DNA of 64,000 nucleotides from Maribacter polysaccharolyticus (GCF_028882255.1 NZ_JARBUY010000004.1:508328-572327); one strand, 5' to 3'; shown: positions 55,388-64,000, counted from the stretch's first letter. The notes: generated by a model not told the origin, from the sequence alone. Numbers and translations are program-made.

Positions 55388-56254
55388 ATGGATACCAAAG
55401 AATTATTAAAGAAAGTTCGTAAGATCGAGATCAAGACACGTCGATTGTCCGATCACATTTTTGGAGGGGAATACCATTCCACTTTCAAAGGAAGGGGTAT
55501 GACATTCAGTGAGGTAAGGCAGTATCAATTTGGTGATGACGTCCGAAACATTGACTGGAACGTCACGGCAAGATATAACGAACCCTATATTAAGGTCTTC
55601 GAAGAAGAACGGGAACTTACCATGATGTTGATGGTAGATGTAAGTGGATCTGAATTTTTTGGGACCACCAATCAGTTCAAAAAAGAAATCATCACTGAAA
55701 TTTCCGCTACTTTGGCCTTCTCTGCCATGCAGAACAACGATAAGGTGGGGCTCGTGTTGTTTTCCGATGAGGTTGAGCTCTATATCCCCCCTAAAAAAGG
55801 AAAGTCCCATGTATTGCGCATTATCAGGGAATTATTGGAATTCAAACCCAAAAGCAATAAAACCAACATTGCCGAAGCCTTAAAATACCTCACCAACGTA
55901 ATGAAGAAGAAAGCCATTGTATTCGTGCTTTCCGATTTCATTGATGACGATTATGTAAAAACCCTGAAAATTACCGGTAACAAGCATGATGTTACGGGTA
56001 TTCGCGTTTATGACGATCGGGAAGAGAACTTGCCGAACTTGGGCATGGTTCAAATGCAGGATGCCGAAACAGGAGCCATACAGCTGATCAACACCCAATC
56101 AAAAAAGGTTCGTATGGCCTATGGGGAACACCACAGGCAACGTGTGAATTATTTTCAAGAATCCTTCACCAAGTCAGGGTGCGGGGTATTGAACTGCAGG
56201 GTAGACGAGAGCTATGTGAAAAAATTATTGGGTTATTTTAAAAGAAGAGGATAA
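55388..56254 (+). CDS. DUF58 domain protein (MoxR-associated)
   Basis: 288 residues from ATG 55388 (a TTG 18 bases upstream is in frame). The DUF58 signature DVRNIDWNVTARYNEPYIKVF is at about 53-73, and a von Willebrand A-like MIDAS appears as DVSGS near residue 83. No membrane segment, so cytosolic. DUF58 proteins always accompany MoxR and are thought to be its direct partner. The gene follows moxR by 91 bases and the next gene begins after 0 to 39 bases depending on the start used. Confidence 0.92.
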   Translation: MDTKELLKKVRKIEIKTRRLSDHIFGGEYHSTFKGRGMTFSEVRQYQFGDDVRNIDWNVTARYNEPYIKVFEEERELTMMLMVDVSGSEFFGTTNQFKKEIITEISATLAFSAMQNNDKVGLVLFSDEVELYIPPKKGKSHVLRIIRELLEFKPKSNKTNIAEALKYLTNVMKKKAIVFVLSDFIDDDYVKTLKITGNKHDVTGIRVYDDREENLPNLGMVQMQDAETGAIQLINTQSKKVRMAYGEHHRQRVNYFQESFTKSGCGVLNCRVDESYVKKLLGYFKRRG

Positions 56255-56293
56255 GTGGGAAGTACGAAGTACAACATACAAAGTACAGGTTTA

Positions 56294-57922
56294 ATGTCGC
56301 AATTCATGCGATATATGGTCATATGCCTTTTTTTAATGGGATTTTCCATTCATGGTAGTGCACAAAACGTTCCAGTAATAAAATCCGGGGTTGATACTAC
56401 CTTTATAAAAATCGGTGATCAACTCAAATTCAAGGTATCGGTTGAAGTCGATTCCACCGATATGGTCATCTTTCCGGAGGGGCAGACTTTTTCCCCCTTG
56501 GAAACCGTCGAGGCCTTTGCAACCGATACGACCCGAAAAAAGGATAGGATCACCTTGTTGAAAACCTATGCCCTTACCCAATTCGATTCAGGATCGTATA
56601 AATTACCGGCCCAACGGATCGAAATAAACGGGAAAGCCTTTTTTACGGATTCCCTACGTGTGGATGTAGCCACCGTCCCCGTGGATACCACGGCGCAAAA
56701 AATGTATGACATTAAACCTTTGATCCAAGTAGAGAAGGTCAATTCGGGCTGGTGGAAAATACTTTTGATCATTTTGGCCATTTTGGGAGTCGTTGCAGGC
56801 CTGTTATACTGGTTCGTATTTCGTGCGAAACCCTTGACCGAAGAAGAGAAAGTGGCACAACTGCCCCCTTATGACCGTGCGCTTCTGGAATTGAAAAAAT
56901 TGGACAATTCGAAATACCTTATCCAAGATGAGTACAAACAATACTATTCCGAATTGACGGATATCGTCCGTTCTTATTTGGAAGAGGATGCCAATATCTC
57001 GGCCTTGGAAAGTACTACCGACGAGTTGATCGACAAGTTGGAATTGTTGAAGGATGCCGGCGAGCTCGATTTGGAAAAGGACACCATCAACCAGTTCAAG
57101 AATATTTTGAAAACTGCGGATCTGGTCAAGTTCGCCCGCTCCAAACCTCCGACCAATGTAGCGCTACAGGACCGAAAGATAGTAGAACAAATTGTGGTGA
57201 AAACGCATGAAGCGATACCGGAACCCACCATGGAAGAGCTCATGGCCCAAGAGGCCTATAAAGAAGAATTGGCCCTAAAACGCCAAAAGAAAAAGTGGAA
57301 ACTTGCCGGTGCTGCCGCTATAGGTGTAATCTTGATTTCCGCCGCAGTCGTTGTAAATTATTTCGGTGCGACCCAAATTTGGGATACCGTAACAGGCAAC
57401 CCTACCAAAAGTCTTCTAGATAAGGAATGGGTGGCCAGTTCCTATGGATATCCCCCGATAATCATGGAGACCCCCGAGGTATTGGTGCGCCAAAAAGTTG
57501 CGATTCATGCAGAGGCCCAAGCGAACATCAAGGAACTCCAGTCCTTTTTGTTCAGTGATAGTGAATCGCTCTTGACCATTGCTGCCTCATCGACCACTTT
57601 TACCCAACCCGCCGAACCCGAGTTTGAAAAGAGCATTGAACAGCTCTTAAAAAGTTTCGAGGCGAAAGGGGCGAAAAATATAATTACAAAACAGGAGGAA
57701 TTTGTCACCCTTTCAGGGGTCAAGGGACTAAAAACCTTTGGGGACGCCCAATTCAAATCCCCGGATTCCAATACACCGGTCGATGCAAAATATGCCATTA
57801 TCAGCTTTGGAGGACAAGGATTTCAACAACAGGTATTGCTCACTTGGGAAGATGGGGATACCTATGCTGAAGAAATCATAAACCGGATATTGAGTACCCT
57901 GGAAGTTAAAACAGAAGTTTAA
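56294..57922 (+). CDS. BatD-like membrane protein with extra C-terminal domain
   Basis: 542 residues from ATG 56294 (GTG at 56255 is also in frame). MSQFMRYMVICLFLMGFSIHG is a signal peptide ending GSAQ. A beta-rich domain like BatD (about 25-155) is followed by a membrane helix (about 155-175: ILLIILAILGVVAGLLYWF), a helical cytosolic region (about 190-350), a second membrane helix (GAAAIGVILISAAVVVNYF) and a periplasmic C-terminal part of about 170 residues of mixed strands and helices. The C-terminal part has no motif I know. It ends where batA begins (TAAATG). In the Bat operon it stands between DUF58 and batA. Confidence 0.8.
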   Translation: MSQFMRYMVICLFLMGFSIHGSAQNVPVIKSGVDTTFIKIGDQLKFKVSVEVDSTDMVIFPEGQTFSPLETVEAFATDTTRKKDRITLLKTYALTQFDSGSYKLPAQRIEINGKAFFTDSLRVDVATVPVDTTAQKMYDIKPLIQVEKVNSGWWKILLIILAILGVVAGLLYWFVFRAKPLTEEEKVAQLPPYDRALLELKKLDNSKYLIQDEYKQYYSELTDIVRSYLEEDANISALESTTDELIDKLELLKDAGELDLEKDTINQFKNILKTADLVKFARSKPPTNVALQDRKIVEQIVVKTHEAIPEPTMEELMAQEAYKEELALKRQKKKWKLAGAAAIGVILISAAVVVNYFGATQIWDTVTGNPTKSLLDKEWVASSYGYPPIIMETPEVLVRQKVAIHAEAQANIKELQSFLFSDSESLLTIAASSTTFTQPAEPEFEKSIEQLLKSFEAKGAKNIITKQEEFVTLSGVKGLKTFGDAQFKSPDSNTPVDAKYAIISFGGQGFQQQVLLTWEDGDTYAEEIINRILSTLEVKTEV

Positions 57923-58921
57923 ATGTTAGAGAATATATCCTTTGCGAATCCAGAATTTTTTTGGTTGCTTTTATTGCTTCCACTGGCCATTCTTTGGTAT
58001 TTTTTTAAACGGAAGGAATTATCGGCGATCCTAAAGATATCGAGTACGCAAGGTTTTTCAAATGCGGGGATCCTACCCAAGCTGAAACCGCTCCTGTTCC
58101 TGTTCAGACTATTGGCTTTGGCCGCTATCATCGTTGCCATGGCAAGACCACAGACCGAGGATATATCAACCCGTACGAAAACGACCAAAGGGATCGATAT
58201 TGTTATGGCCATCGATGTATCCTCAAGTATGTTGGCAAGGGATTTGAAACCCAACAGATTAACGGCCCTAAAGGAAGTGGCCGCGGATTTTATCAAAGAA
58301 AGACCGAACGATAGGATCGGTCTTGTGGCCTATGCTGGGGAAGCTTATACCAAAACACCCATAACCAGTGATAAATCCATCGTGCTTAATTCCCTTCGTG
58401 AAATTACATACGGCCAATTGAACGATGGTACGGCAATTGGTATGGGACTTGCCACTTCGGTAAACCGCCTAAAGGAAAGCAAGGCCATCAGCAAGATCAT
58501 TATCCTCTTGACCGACGGGGTCAATAATTCCGGGTTTATCGAACCTCAAACGGCAGCCGATCTGGCCGTGGAATACGGTATAAAAACCTATACGATCGGT
58601 CTCGGCACCAATGGCAATGCACTATCCCCGATCGCATACAATGCAGATGGCTCGTTCAGATACGGTATGCGGCAGGTAGAGATAGATGAGAAACTGTTGG
58701 AAGAAATTGCCAGTGCAACGGGAGGCCGTTATTTTAGGGCCACCGACAATGAAAAATTGGAGGCTATCTATGAGGAAATCAACAAACTTGAAAAAACCGA
58801 AATAGAGGAGTTCAAATATTATAAATACGAAGAAAAATTTCGTTCGTGGGTATTCTTGGCAGGCGTGCTGTTGTTATTGGAATGGTTGTTGCAAAATACC
58901 CTTTTTAGAAGTTTTATATAG
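57923..58921 (+). CDS. batA: Aerotolerance protein BatA (VWA domain)
   Basis: 332 residues. Two membrane helices near the N-terminus (about 10-30 and 55-75) precede the von Willebrand factor A domain, with MIDAS at about 95 (MAIDVSSSM), the Thr in KTPIT and the second Asp in LTDGVNNSG near 190. A C-terminal membrane helix ends the protein (WVFLAGVLLLLEWLL). BatA and BatB are the metal-binding membrane partners of MoxR. The ATG is immediately after the stop of the preceding gene. Confidence 0.96.
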   Translation: MLENISFANPEFFWLLLLLPLAILWYFFKRKELSAILKISSTQGFSNAGILPKLKPLLFLFRLLALAAIIVAMARPQTEDISTRTKTTKGIDIVMAIDVSSSMLARDLKPNRLTALKEVAADFIKERPNDRIGLVAYAGEAYTKTPITSDKSIVLNSLREITYGQLNDGTAIGMGLATSVNRLKESKAISKIIILLTDGVNNSGFIEPQTAADLAVEYGIKTYTIGLGTNGNALSPIAYNADGSFRYGMRQVEIDEKLLEEIASATGGRYFRATDNEKLEAIYEEINKLEKTEIEEFKYYKYEEKFRSWVFLAGVLLLLEWLLQNTLFRSFI

Positions 58922-58924
58922 CTT

Positions 58925-59962
58925 ATGATCCAATTAGACGAAAAAATATATTTCTATCTTCTAGCCATTATCCCGATAATGGTGGTCTTGTTCGTCTTTC
59001 TTCAGATATGGAAAAAACGAACACAGAAAAGGTTTGCCGACACCTCATTGCTCAAGCGCTTGACGCCCAATAGATCCAGGTTTAAATCATATGTTAAGTT
59101 GATCTTCTTCTTATTAGGAATCACCTTTTTGACCTTGGGACTGGTAAATCCTAAAATCGGGACCAAATTGGAAACGGTAAAACGCGAAGGGGTCGATATT
59201 GTTTTTGCGGTTGATGTTTCCAAAAGTATGTTGGCAGAAGACATTGCCCCCAACCGTTTGGAAAAGGCCAAGCGTTTGGTCTCGGAAATCATCAACCAAT
59301 TGGGAAGTGATCGCATCGGAATTATTGCCTATGCCGGACAAGCCTTCCCACAATTGCCCATCACGACCGATTATGGTGCTGCAAAAATGTTTTTGCAAAG
59401 CATGAATACCGATATGCTCACCTCACAAGGAACGGCCATTGACCAAGCCTTGGGATTGGCTACGACCTATTATGACGATGAAGAACAGACCAATCGCGTA
59501 TTGTTCATAATCTCCGATGGGGAAGACCATTCCGAAGGTACCACCTCACAAGCGGTCGATGATGCGGTGGATGAAGGCATACGTATTTTTACCATAGGGG
59601 TAGGAAAAAGTAAAGGGGCACCCATTCCCATTAAAAGAAACGGGGTAGTCGAAAGCCTGAAAAAAGATTCCCAAGGTGAGGTAGTCATCACAAGACTCAA
59701 CGAAGAGGTCCTTCAGGAAATCGCCAATGCCGGTAACGGACAATATATAGATGGGAGCAACACGAGTGAGGCCGTAGAGCAAATAAAGGACATCCTTATG
59801 CAAATGGATAAAACGGAATTTGAAGCCAAACAATTTTCCGAATATAAAGATCAGTTTCAATGGTTTTTAGCGGCAGGGCTTTTGTTTCTGTTTTTAGATG
59901 TTTTTATATTGGACAAAAAAACCAAATGGCTTAAAAAGTTGAATCTTTTCAATGAATCCTAA
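58925..59962 (+). CDS. batB: Aerotolerance protein BatB (VWA domain)
   Basis: 345 residues and a clear paralogue of BatA: N-terminal membrane helices, MIDAS in VDVSKSM near 95, SDGEDHSEG near residue 197, and a final membrane helix (WFLAAGLLFLFLDVF). It differs from BatA by a longer stretch after the VWA domain. Separated from batA by 3 bases, so translated together. Confidence 0.96.
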   Translation: MIQLDEKIYFYLLAIIPIMVVLFVFLQIWKKRTQKRFADTSLLKRLTPNRSRFKSYVKLIFFLLGITFLTLGLVNPKIGTKLETVKREGVDIVFAVDVSKSMLAEDIAPNRLEKAKRLVSEIINQLGSDRIGIIAYAGQAFPQLPITTDYGAAKMFLQSMNTDMLTSQGTAIDQALGLATTYYDDEEQTNRVLFIISDGEDHSEGTTSQAVDDAVDEGIRIFTIGVGKSKGAPIPIKRNGVVESLKKDSQGEVVITRLNEEVLQEIANAGNGQYIDGSNTSEAVEQIKDILMQMDKTEFEAKQFSEYKDQFQWFLAAGLLFLFLDVFILDKKTKWLKKLNLFNES

Positions 59963-59977
59963 AAGAAACAGCATCTT

Positions 59978-60856
59978 ATGAACAAGTATGTACTTTTATC
60001 GTTTTTTGTTTCTTTCATCTCTTTTGCCCAAGATGCCAAAGAGGATAAGCTGAAAGAAAAAGCACGTATTGCATCCACCAATCTTACGTGGGAGGGGAAC
60101 CAAGACTTGTCTGAAAACGATTTTGTCTCTGCTGAAGTGGATTATCGGAAGGCTATTGCAAAGAGTGGGGAGAACAGTACGGCACCTTATAACCTGGGGA
60201 ACGCCTATTACACTAATGAAACATACAGTGAAGCCTTTGGAAGGTTCAAACAGGCCGGGGAACTGGCGACCGCCAAAGAGGACAAACATAAAGCCTACCA
60301 TAATATGGGCAATGTCTTTATGAAACAAAAAGCCTACGAAAAGGCCGTGGAAGCTTATAAGGAAGCCTTGCGAAACAATCCCAAAGACGAGGAAACCCGC
60401 TATAATCTGGCATTGGCAAAAGAACTTTTGAAACAACAACAGGACGAACAGGACCAAAACGACGAAAATAAGGATAACCAAGATCAAAAGGACAACCAAG
60501 ACCAAAAAGACAACCAAGACCAAGACCAAAAGAACGAAGGCGACAATCAGGAGGATCAAAAAGACAAGGACGATAGCGATAAGAAAGATCAAGGAGACGA
60601 AGGGGATAAAGGAGACGAAAATAAGGAGGACAACAAAGAAGGTGATGGCGATGAGAAGAAGGAGGATCAAAAAAAACCTGAACAAGGCGATCAACCTCAA
60701 GAACAAGGCCAACAAGAACCCAGACCCAATCAACTTTCCAAGCAGCAGATCCAGAATTTGCTAGAAGCCATGCAGAATGAAGAAAAGAAAGTTCAGGAAA
60801 AGATCGATGCCAAAAAGGTAAAAGGAGCAAAAGTTAAAAATGAAAAGGATTGGTAA
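59978..60856 (+). CDS. batC: BatC-like TPR protein with acidic/lysine/glutamine repeat tail
   Basis: 292 residues. A signal peptide (SFFVSFISFAQDA) is followed by three TPR units at about residues 35-145 (NSTAPYNLGNAYYTNETY, DEETRYNLALAKELLKQQQ). Then comes a low-complexity Asp/Lys/Gln/Glu stretch from about 155 to 250, made of units like DQKDNQDQKD, and a final helix (QLSKQQIQNLLEAMQNEE). TPR and the periplasmic location fit BatC. The tail is unusually polar and repetitive. Confidence 0.9.
   Translation: MNKYVLLSFFVSFISFAQDAKEDKLKEKARIASTNLTWEGNQDLSENDFVSAEVDYRKAIAKSGENSTAPYNLGNAYYTNETYSEAFGRFKQAGELATAKEDKHKAYHNMGNVFMKQKAYEKAVEAYKEALRNNPKDEETRYNLALAKELLKQQQDEQDQNDENKDNQDQKDNQDQKDNQDQDQKNEGDNQEDQKDKDDSDKKDQGDEGDKGDENKEDNKEGDGDEKKEDQKKPEQGDQPQEQGQQEPRPNQLSKQQIQNLLEAMQNEEKKVQEKIDAKKVKGAKVKNEKDW
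60438..60700 (+). repeat. batC: Low-complexity repeat inside batC
   Basis: Imperfect tandem units based on GACAACCAAGACCAA encode Asp-Gln-Lys/Asn repeats, followed by GAAGGC/GACGAA variations. The repeat covers codons for about 85 residues and should be variable in length between strains. Confidence 0.7.
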
Positions 60857-62634
60857 TGGTTAAGGGTATTAAATATTACATATCATTGTTTCCAGTATTG
60901 TTCATGGCTTTTGTGATGAATGCCCAAGATGATGCCGTGACTTTTGAAATGAACCTTAGCAAGACAAAACTTGGGATCAATGAGCGACTACGTGTCGAAT
61001 TCACCATGAACAAGGATGGCGATGATTTCACACCTCCCGATTTTAATGGTTTTAAAGTACTGATGGGTCCTTCACAGGCCATTAGTTCTTCATGGGTAAA
61101 CGGGGTACGGTCCTACTCAAAAACCTATTCCTATACCTTGGCCCCAACGGCTCGGGGGGAGTTCACCATAAAACAAGCCTCCATAGTCATCGATGGCCAA
61201 GTGTATAAATCCTTGGCCAAAACCGTTGAGGTGACCGCAGCGGTAGAAAACCCCAATGAGGTGAGCTATGATGACTATGCCGATGACAACCTGCACCTAG
61301 TGGCAGAAATATCAAAAACCGATGCTTATATAAACGAGGCCATAAGTGTGGTCTACAAACTTTATGTGAGTCCGTCTATAAGGGTCTCCAACTATCGACC
61401 CATGGACAACCCTACCTACAACAATTTCTGGAGCCAAGACATTCCCGTACAACGGTTAAATGCTGAAAACGGCACCTACAAAGGGAAGAATTATCGTTAT
61501 GTAGTTTTAAAGCGCGTTGTATTATATCCCCAAAAATCGGGAAAACTGGATATAGAACCCCTTTCCCTTGATGTCACTGTAGAGGTACCGACGGACAAAC
61601 GCGATTTTTTCGGTGGCCGGGTATATACCCAGATCAACAAAACCGTTTCAGCGGGTAATCGTACCATTACGGTAAAAGCACTGCCTACTGCCGGCAAACC
61701 CGCCAATTTTGGAGGAGCCGTAGGCGATTTTGATTTTTCGGTCTCTACCAGCAAAACCCATTTAAATGCCTCCGAATCGCTACAGGCGATTGTAGAGGTC
61801 AAGGGTCAAGGAAATTTAAAATTGTTCCAATTGCCCACCCCCGAATTACCAAGTTCGTTGGAGGTTTATGACCCCGAACACAACGAGGAGGTGCGAACCA
61901 ATTTAGCGGGCATGCAGGGCAAAATAAATGATAGTTATACCATAGTTCCCTCCTACAAGGGCAAATATCCGGTACCCAGCATTTCCTTCAGTTATTTCAA
62001 TCCTAAGACGGAGTCTTACCATACGATCGATTCAGAGGAAATACTGATCAATGTACTTGAAGGGCCCACCAATTCATCCAACGTCACCAACAATTCCCCC
62101 GTAAATTCGAAACAGACGGTAACAACAACGGGAAATCAATTCAATTTCATCAAGTTAAACCCAAATCTTACGGCCATTGACAGCAACTACTTCTTTGGGT
62201 CCAAATCATTCTATCTTTGGTTGACGCTTCCCTTATTGCTGATTCCATTGTCCATTGTGTTCCGTAAAAAACGTGATGCCATCGCCGGTGATGTGCAAGG
62301 CAATAAAATCAAAAGGGCCAATAGGTTAGCGCGAAAATATCTGTCTGAAGCCAAAAAAACCCTCGGCCAAAAGGATGCTTTCTTTATCGCGATGGAAAAA
62401 GCCTTACACAATTACCTTAAGGCCAAATTAAAGATTGAAACTTCAGAATTCAGCAAGGATAAAATCACGAGCTTATTGACCCAAAAAGAAGTCGATACAG
62501 ACACCATAGAAGGCTTTATCTCATTATTGAAAAATTGTGAAATGGCCAGATACAGTCCATTTTCAGATGTACAAATGCAAGAGGATTACGACCGGGCAAG
62601 TAAAATCATCTCAAATCTCGACAAACAATTATAG
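60856..62634 (+). CDS. batD: BatD family protein
   Basis: 592 residues from ATG 60856, which overlaps the batC stop (TAATG). Signal peptide MVKGIKYYISLFPVLFMAFVM, then a large beta-rich periplasmic domain (about 20-430), a membrane helix (about 455-475: FYLWLTLPLLLIPLSIVF) and a helical cytosolic tail (about 485-592). In other bacteria BatD is required for aerotolerance and gliding-related envelope functions. It follows the usual order batA-batB-batC-batD. Confidence 0.94.
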   Translation: MVKGIKYYISLFPVLFMAFVMNAQDDAVTFEMNLSKTKLGINERLRVEFTMNKDGDDFTPPDFNGFKVLMGPSQAISSSWVNGVRSYSKTYSYTLAPTARGEFTIKQASIVIDGQVYKSLAKTVEVTAAVENPNEVSYDDYADDNLHLVAEISKTDAYINEAISVVYKLYVSPSIRVSNYRPMDNPTYNNFWSQDIPVQRLNAENGTYKGKNYRYVVLKRVVLYPQKSGKLDIEPLSLDVTVEVPTDKRDFFGGRVYTQINKTVSAGNRTITVKALPTAGKPANFGGAVGDFDFSVSTSKTHLNASESLQAIVEVKGQGNLKLFQLPTPELPSSLEVYDPEHNEEVRTNLAGMQGKINDSYTIVPSYKGKYPVPSISFSYFNPKTESYHTIDSEEILINVLEGPTNSSNVTNNSPVNSKQTVTTTGNQFNFIKLNPNLTAIDSNYFFGSKSFYLWLTLPLLLIPLSIVFRKKRDAIAGDVQGNKIKRANRLARKYLSEAKKTLGQKDAFFIAMEKALHNYLKAKLKIETSEFSKDKITSLLTQKEVDTDTIEGFISLLKNCEMARYSPFSDVQMQEDYDRASKIISNLDKQL

Positions 62635-62637
62635 ACA

Positions 62638-63396
62638 ATGAAAAAGGTACTTTACATCATTGTAGTATTCATAGGCTTCATCGGGACTGCCCAAAATGAT
62701 GAACTCTTCAATAATGCGACGGAAGCCTATAATAAAGGTGAATACGATAAAGCGATCGAACTTTATACCCAAATTTTGGATAATGGACAACATTCCGCTT
62801 CGGTCTATTACAATTTGGGAAATGCCTATTATAAATTAAACCATATTGCCCCAAGCATTTACAACTATGAAAAGGCGTTATTGCTTGCCCCAAATGACCC
62901 GGAAATAAAGCACAATCTTTCTTTTGCACAAAATATGACCCTCGATGCCATCGAAGTAATGCCCAAAACGGGACTTGGGAGAATTTACAAATCCGTAACG
63001 GGATTATTTACCTTTGATCAATGGAGCTATATTGCCGTAATTTCCTTGCTTTTATTTGTACTATTATATATCGCTTTCTATTATTTCAGGTACTCCCTGT
63101 ACAAACGTATTGCATTCATATCGAGTATCGTGGCCTTATTCATAATGGCTACTTCACTCGTTTTCGCTTTTGTGCAATACAACGATTTTATGGCCGACCA
63201 ACCTGCCATCGTATTCGATAGTGAAGTGCAGATAAAGGCCGAACCCAATATGGGGAGCCAAGCGATATTCCTATTGCACGAAGGAACCAAAGTCAATGTC
63301 CTCGATGAGTTGAACGAATGGAAAAAAATCAGGATCGCCGATGGTAAATCGGGATGGCTTACCTCAAAAAGTATCAAATTATTGAAAAATTTTTAG
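62638..63396 (+). CDS. batE: BatE: TPR and SH3-like domain membrane protein
   Basis: 252 residues. Signal peptide ending GTAQ, TPR units at about 25-110 (NNATEAYNKGEYDKAIELYTQ, VYYNLGNAYYKLNHI), two membrane helices at about 123-180 (YIAVISLLLFVLLYIAFYYF, IAFISSIVALFIMATSLVF) and a C-terminal SH3-type domain (about 195-250) with LHEGTKVNVLDELNEWKKIRIADGKSGW. The combination is the normal BatE structure, the last gene of the operon. It starts 3 bases after batD. Confidence 0.94.
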   Translation: MKKVLYIIVVFIGFIGTAQNDELFNNATEAYNKGEYDKAIELYTQILDNGQHSASVYYNLGNAYYKLNHIAPSIYNYEKALLLAPNDPEIKHNLSFAQNMTLDAIEVMPKTGLGRIYKSVTGLFTFDQWSYIAVISLLLFVLLYIAFYYFRYSLYKRIAFISSIVALFIMATSLVFAFVQYNDFMADQPAIVFDSEVQIKAEPNMGSQAIFLLHEGTKVNVLDELNEWKKIRIADGKSGWLTSKSIKLLKNF

Positions 63397-63429
63397 TACT
63401 TCCTTAACAATCCACAATAGTAATACTAT

Positions 63430-63437
63430 TATATTTG
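63430..63437 (+). promoter_or_regulatory. Candidate -7 element before the 63.5 kb gene
   Basis: TATATTTG matches TAnnTTTG, 17 bases before the ATG at 63455. The -33 element is not found, so support is weak. Confidence 0.35.
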
Positions 63438-63454
63438 TGATAAATCACTATTGA

Positions 63455-63757
63455 ATGGATAGGTCATACCTGCTTTTTGCATTACTTGTTGTTTGGGTAA
63501 TGGCCATACTGGCCCCTCCTATCATTACACTTATGAATGATGATGGCAATACCGTGATTTCAATGAATCTAAACGAAGAAGAACAACAGGAACTGGGCAA
63601 AAAGAACGTTGGCGATAAACCGATTCTTGATAACGATACTTCGGGGGCCTATCTCCTTGCCCTCTTTCACCCATTAAAAGCATATGATTCCTACCTTTTA
63701 GGGAAGTACGACCTACAATCGGAAATTGTGCTGCCCCCACCGAAACTTACCCTTTAA
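63455..63757 (+). CDS. Hypothetical membrane-anchored protein
   Basis: 100 residues. One N-terminal hydrophobic helix (LLFALLVVWVMAILAPPIITLM) precedes a short exported chain rich in Asp, Glu and Asn (LNEEEQQELGKKN, DNDTSGAYLLALFHPLKAYD). I recognise no domain. It lies 58 bases behind batE, with its own TAnnTTTG element. Similar small proteins without annotation follow Bat operons in some Flavobacteria, to my knowledge; this cannot be checked here. Confidence 0.7.
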   Translation: MDRSYLLFALLVVWVMAILAPPIITLMNDDGNTVISMNLNEEEQQELGKKNVGDKPILDNDTSGAYLLALFHPLKAYDSYLLGKYDLQSEIVLPPPKLTL

Positions 63758-63932
63758 TTTTTTTCTTCTTAACACGCGGTTTATATTACCTCCAAAAATA
63801 ATATTAGAGAGGTCCTCTATATATGTTTATAGGGCAAAACCCCGTATTAATTCAATAAAAAAACCTAATTTTATTAGGAATATTACTGATTTTACACCTA
63901 AATAATTTACACATTATCAAAATAAAACGAAA

Positions 63933-64000
63933 ATGCAAATAAAAAACGTATTTAAAAACAACGAGAAATGGATTAAGGAAAAATTAGCTGTTGATTCCAA
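63933..64000 (+). CDS. Start of a probable beta-carbonic anhydrase (cut by window end)
   Basis: Only 22 codons are present, from ATG 63933. The opening MQIKNVFKNNEKWIKEKLAV resembles the N-terminus of the beta-class carbonic anhydrases of Flavobacteria (a KVFENNKKWVEEKL-type start). That is recognition by pattern, not proof. If right, it would interconvert CO2 and bicarbonate, and would fit the SulP transporter at 22.6 kb. Confidence 0.5.
   Translation, partial: MQIKNVFKNNEKWIKEKLAVDS

Noticed and set aside
56259-56288. Repeats of AAGTAC behind the DUF58 gene
   Set aside because: Three short copies of a common word in the leader of the next gene; no sign of a mobile element or site of known type.
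59996-60733. Long antisense open frame (245 codons, hydrophobic) opposite batC
   Set aside because: It results from the low-complexity Asp/Lys/Gln codons of batC read backwards, which give Val, Leu and Phe. No start region or conservation logic supports a gene, and the sense gene is clear.
63809-63819. Palindrome AGAGGTCCTCT before the carbonic anhydrase-like start
   Set aside because: Short and single; no second copy or partner motif, so it was not called an operator.
63864-63878. Hairpin CCTAAT-TTT-ATTAGG with an adjoining A tract, seen as a leftward terminator
   Set aside because: No leftward gene lies to its right; the stem is only six AT-rich bases and can be chance.

Overview
The window looks like chromosomal DNA of a marine-type member of the Bacteroidota, most likely the family Flavobacteriaceae. 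The evidence is the gene content: a BatABCDE/MoxR aerotolerance-type operon, a TonB-dependent receptor with a carboxypeptidase-like N-terminal domain, many lipoproteins, an ileS/dksA-like/lspA neighbourhood, and a 3-hydroxyanthranilate dioxygenase next to an ALDH7-type dehydrogenase. The AT-rich spacers also carry Bacteroidota-type promoter motifs (TTG, about 20 nt, TAnnTTTG). The genus cannot be decided from the sequence alone. I see no rRNA, tRNA, CRISPR array, insertion sequence or prophage, and coding density is high, so this is mostly core genome with small accessory patches.

Layout. 1-5.6 kb: a patatin-like lipase (cut by the window edge), uvrC, 5-formyl-THF cyclo-ligase, lspA, an exported beta-rich protein and a zinc-ligand-poor DksA/TraR protein. 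5.5-17 kb: ileS, a DUF4382 lipoprotein, a helical repeat lipoprotein, a TonB receptor, recO, gdhA and a trans-sulfuration enzyme. 17-22.6 kb: small enzymes (DUF3298 lipoprotein, DinB, ArsC/Spx-like, EamA transporter, thioesterase, nitronate monooxygenase, YheT hydrolase, cytochrome c). 22.6-26.4 kb: a SulP transporter, then an AT-rich ArsR-permease-small membrane protein cassette. 26.6-37.9 kb: gpsA, pbpC (PBP1C), small genes, cvpA and a very large alpha-2-macroglobulin lipoprotein. 38-43 kb: CAP lipoprotein, 3-hydroxyanthranilate dioxygenase, DUF1304, ALDH7, a small 40-codon gene with its own promoter and terminator, an OmpA-N-terminus-like small protein and a helix-hairpin-helix protein. 43-50 kb: acyl-ACP desaturase, a coupled SPFH/zinc-ribbon/phosphatase module, and B12-dependent ribonucleotide reductase. 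50-54 kb: PfkB kinase, DUF3124 lipoprotein, AlbA_2 protein, SDR. 54.3-63.8 kb: the complete moxR-DUF58-(BatD-like)-batA-batB-batC-batD-batE operon plus a small gene; the start of a probable carbonic anhydrase lies at the right edge.

How the parts work together. MoxR, DUF58 and Bat proteins should form one envelope machine: an AAA+ chaperone acting on von Willebrand factor A proteins, with TPR and BatD partners. PBP1C and the alpha-2-macroglobulin are the usual periplasmic repair/defence pair, here separated by about 2.3 kb. The ArsR regulator appears to control its permease through sites sharing ACATATGT in front of both genes. SPFH, zinc-ribbon and phosphatase genes are packed on one strand, and the last two overlap by 4 bases.

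No single element can be proven to be a new system by reading alone. The most promising leads are the 40-codon gene at 41.5 kb, the SPFH/zinc-ribbon/phosphatase module, the unusual extra gene in the Bat operon, the ArsR circuit with its cysteine-rich permease linker, and the strong hairpin at 54.05 kb.
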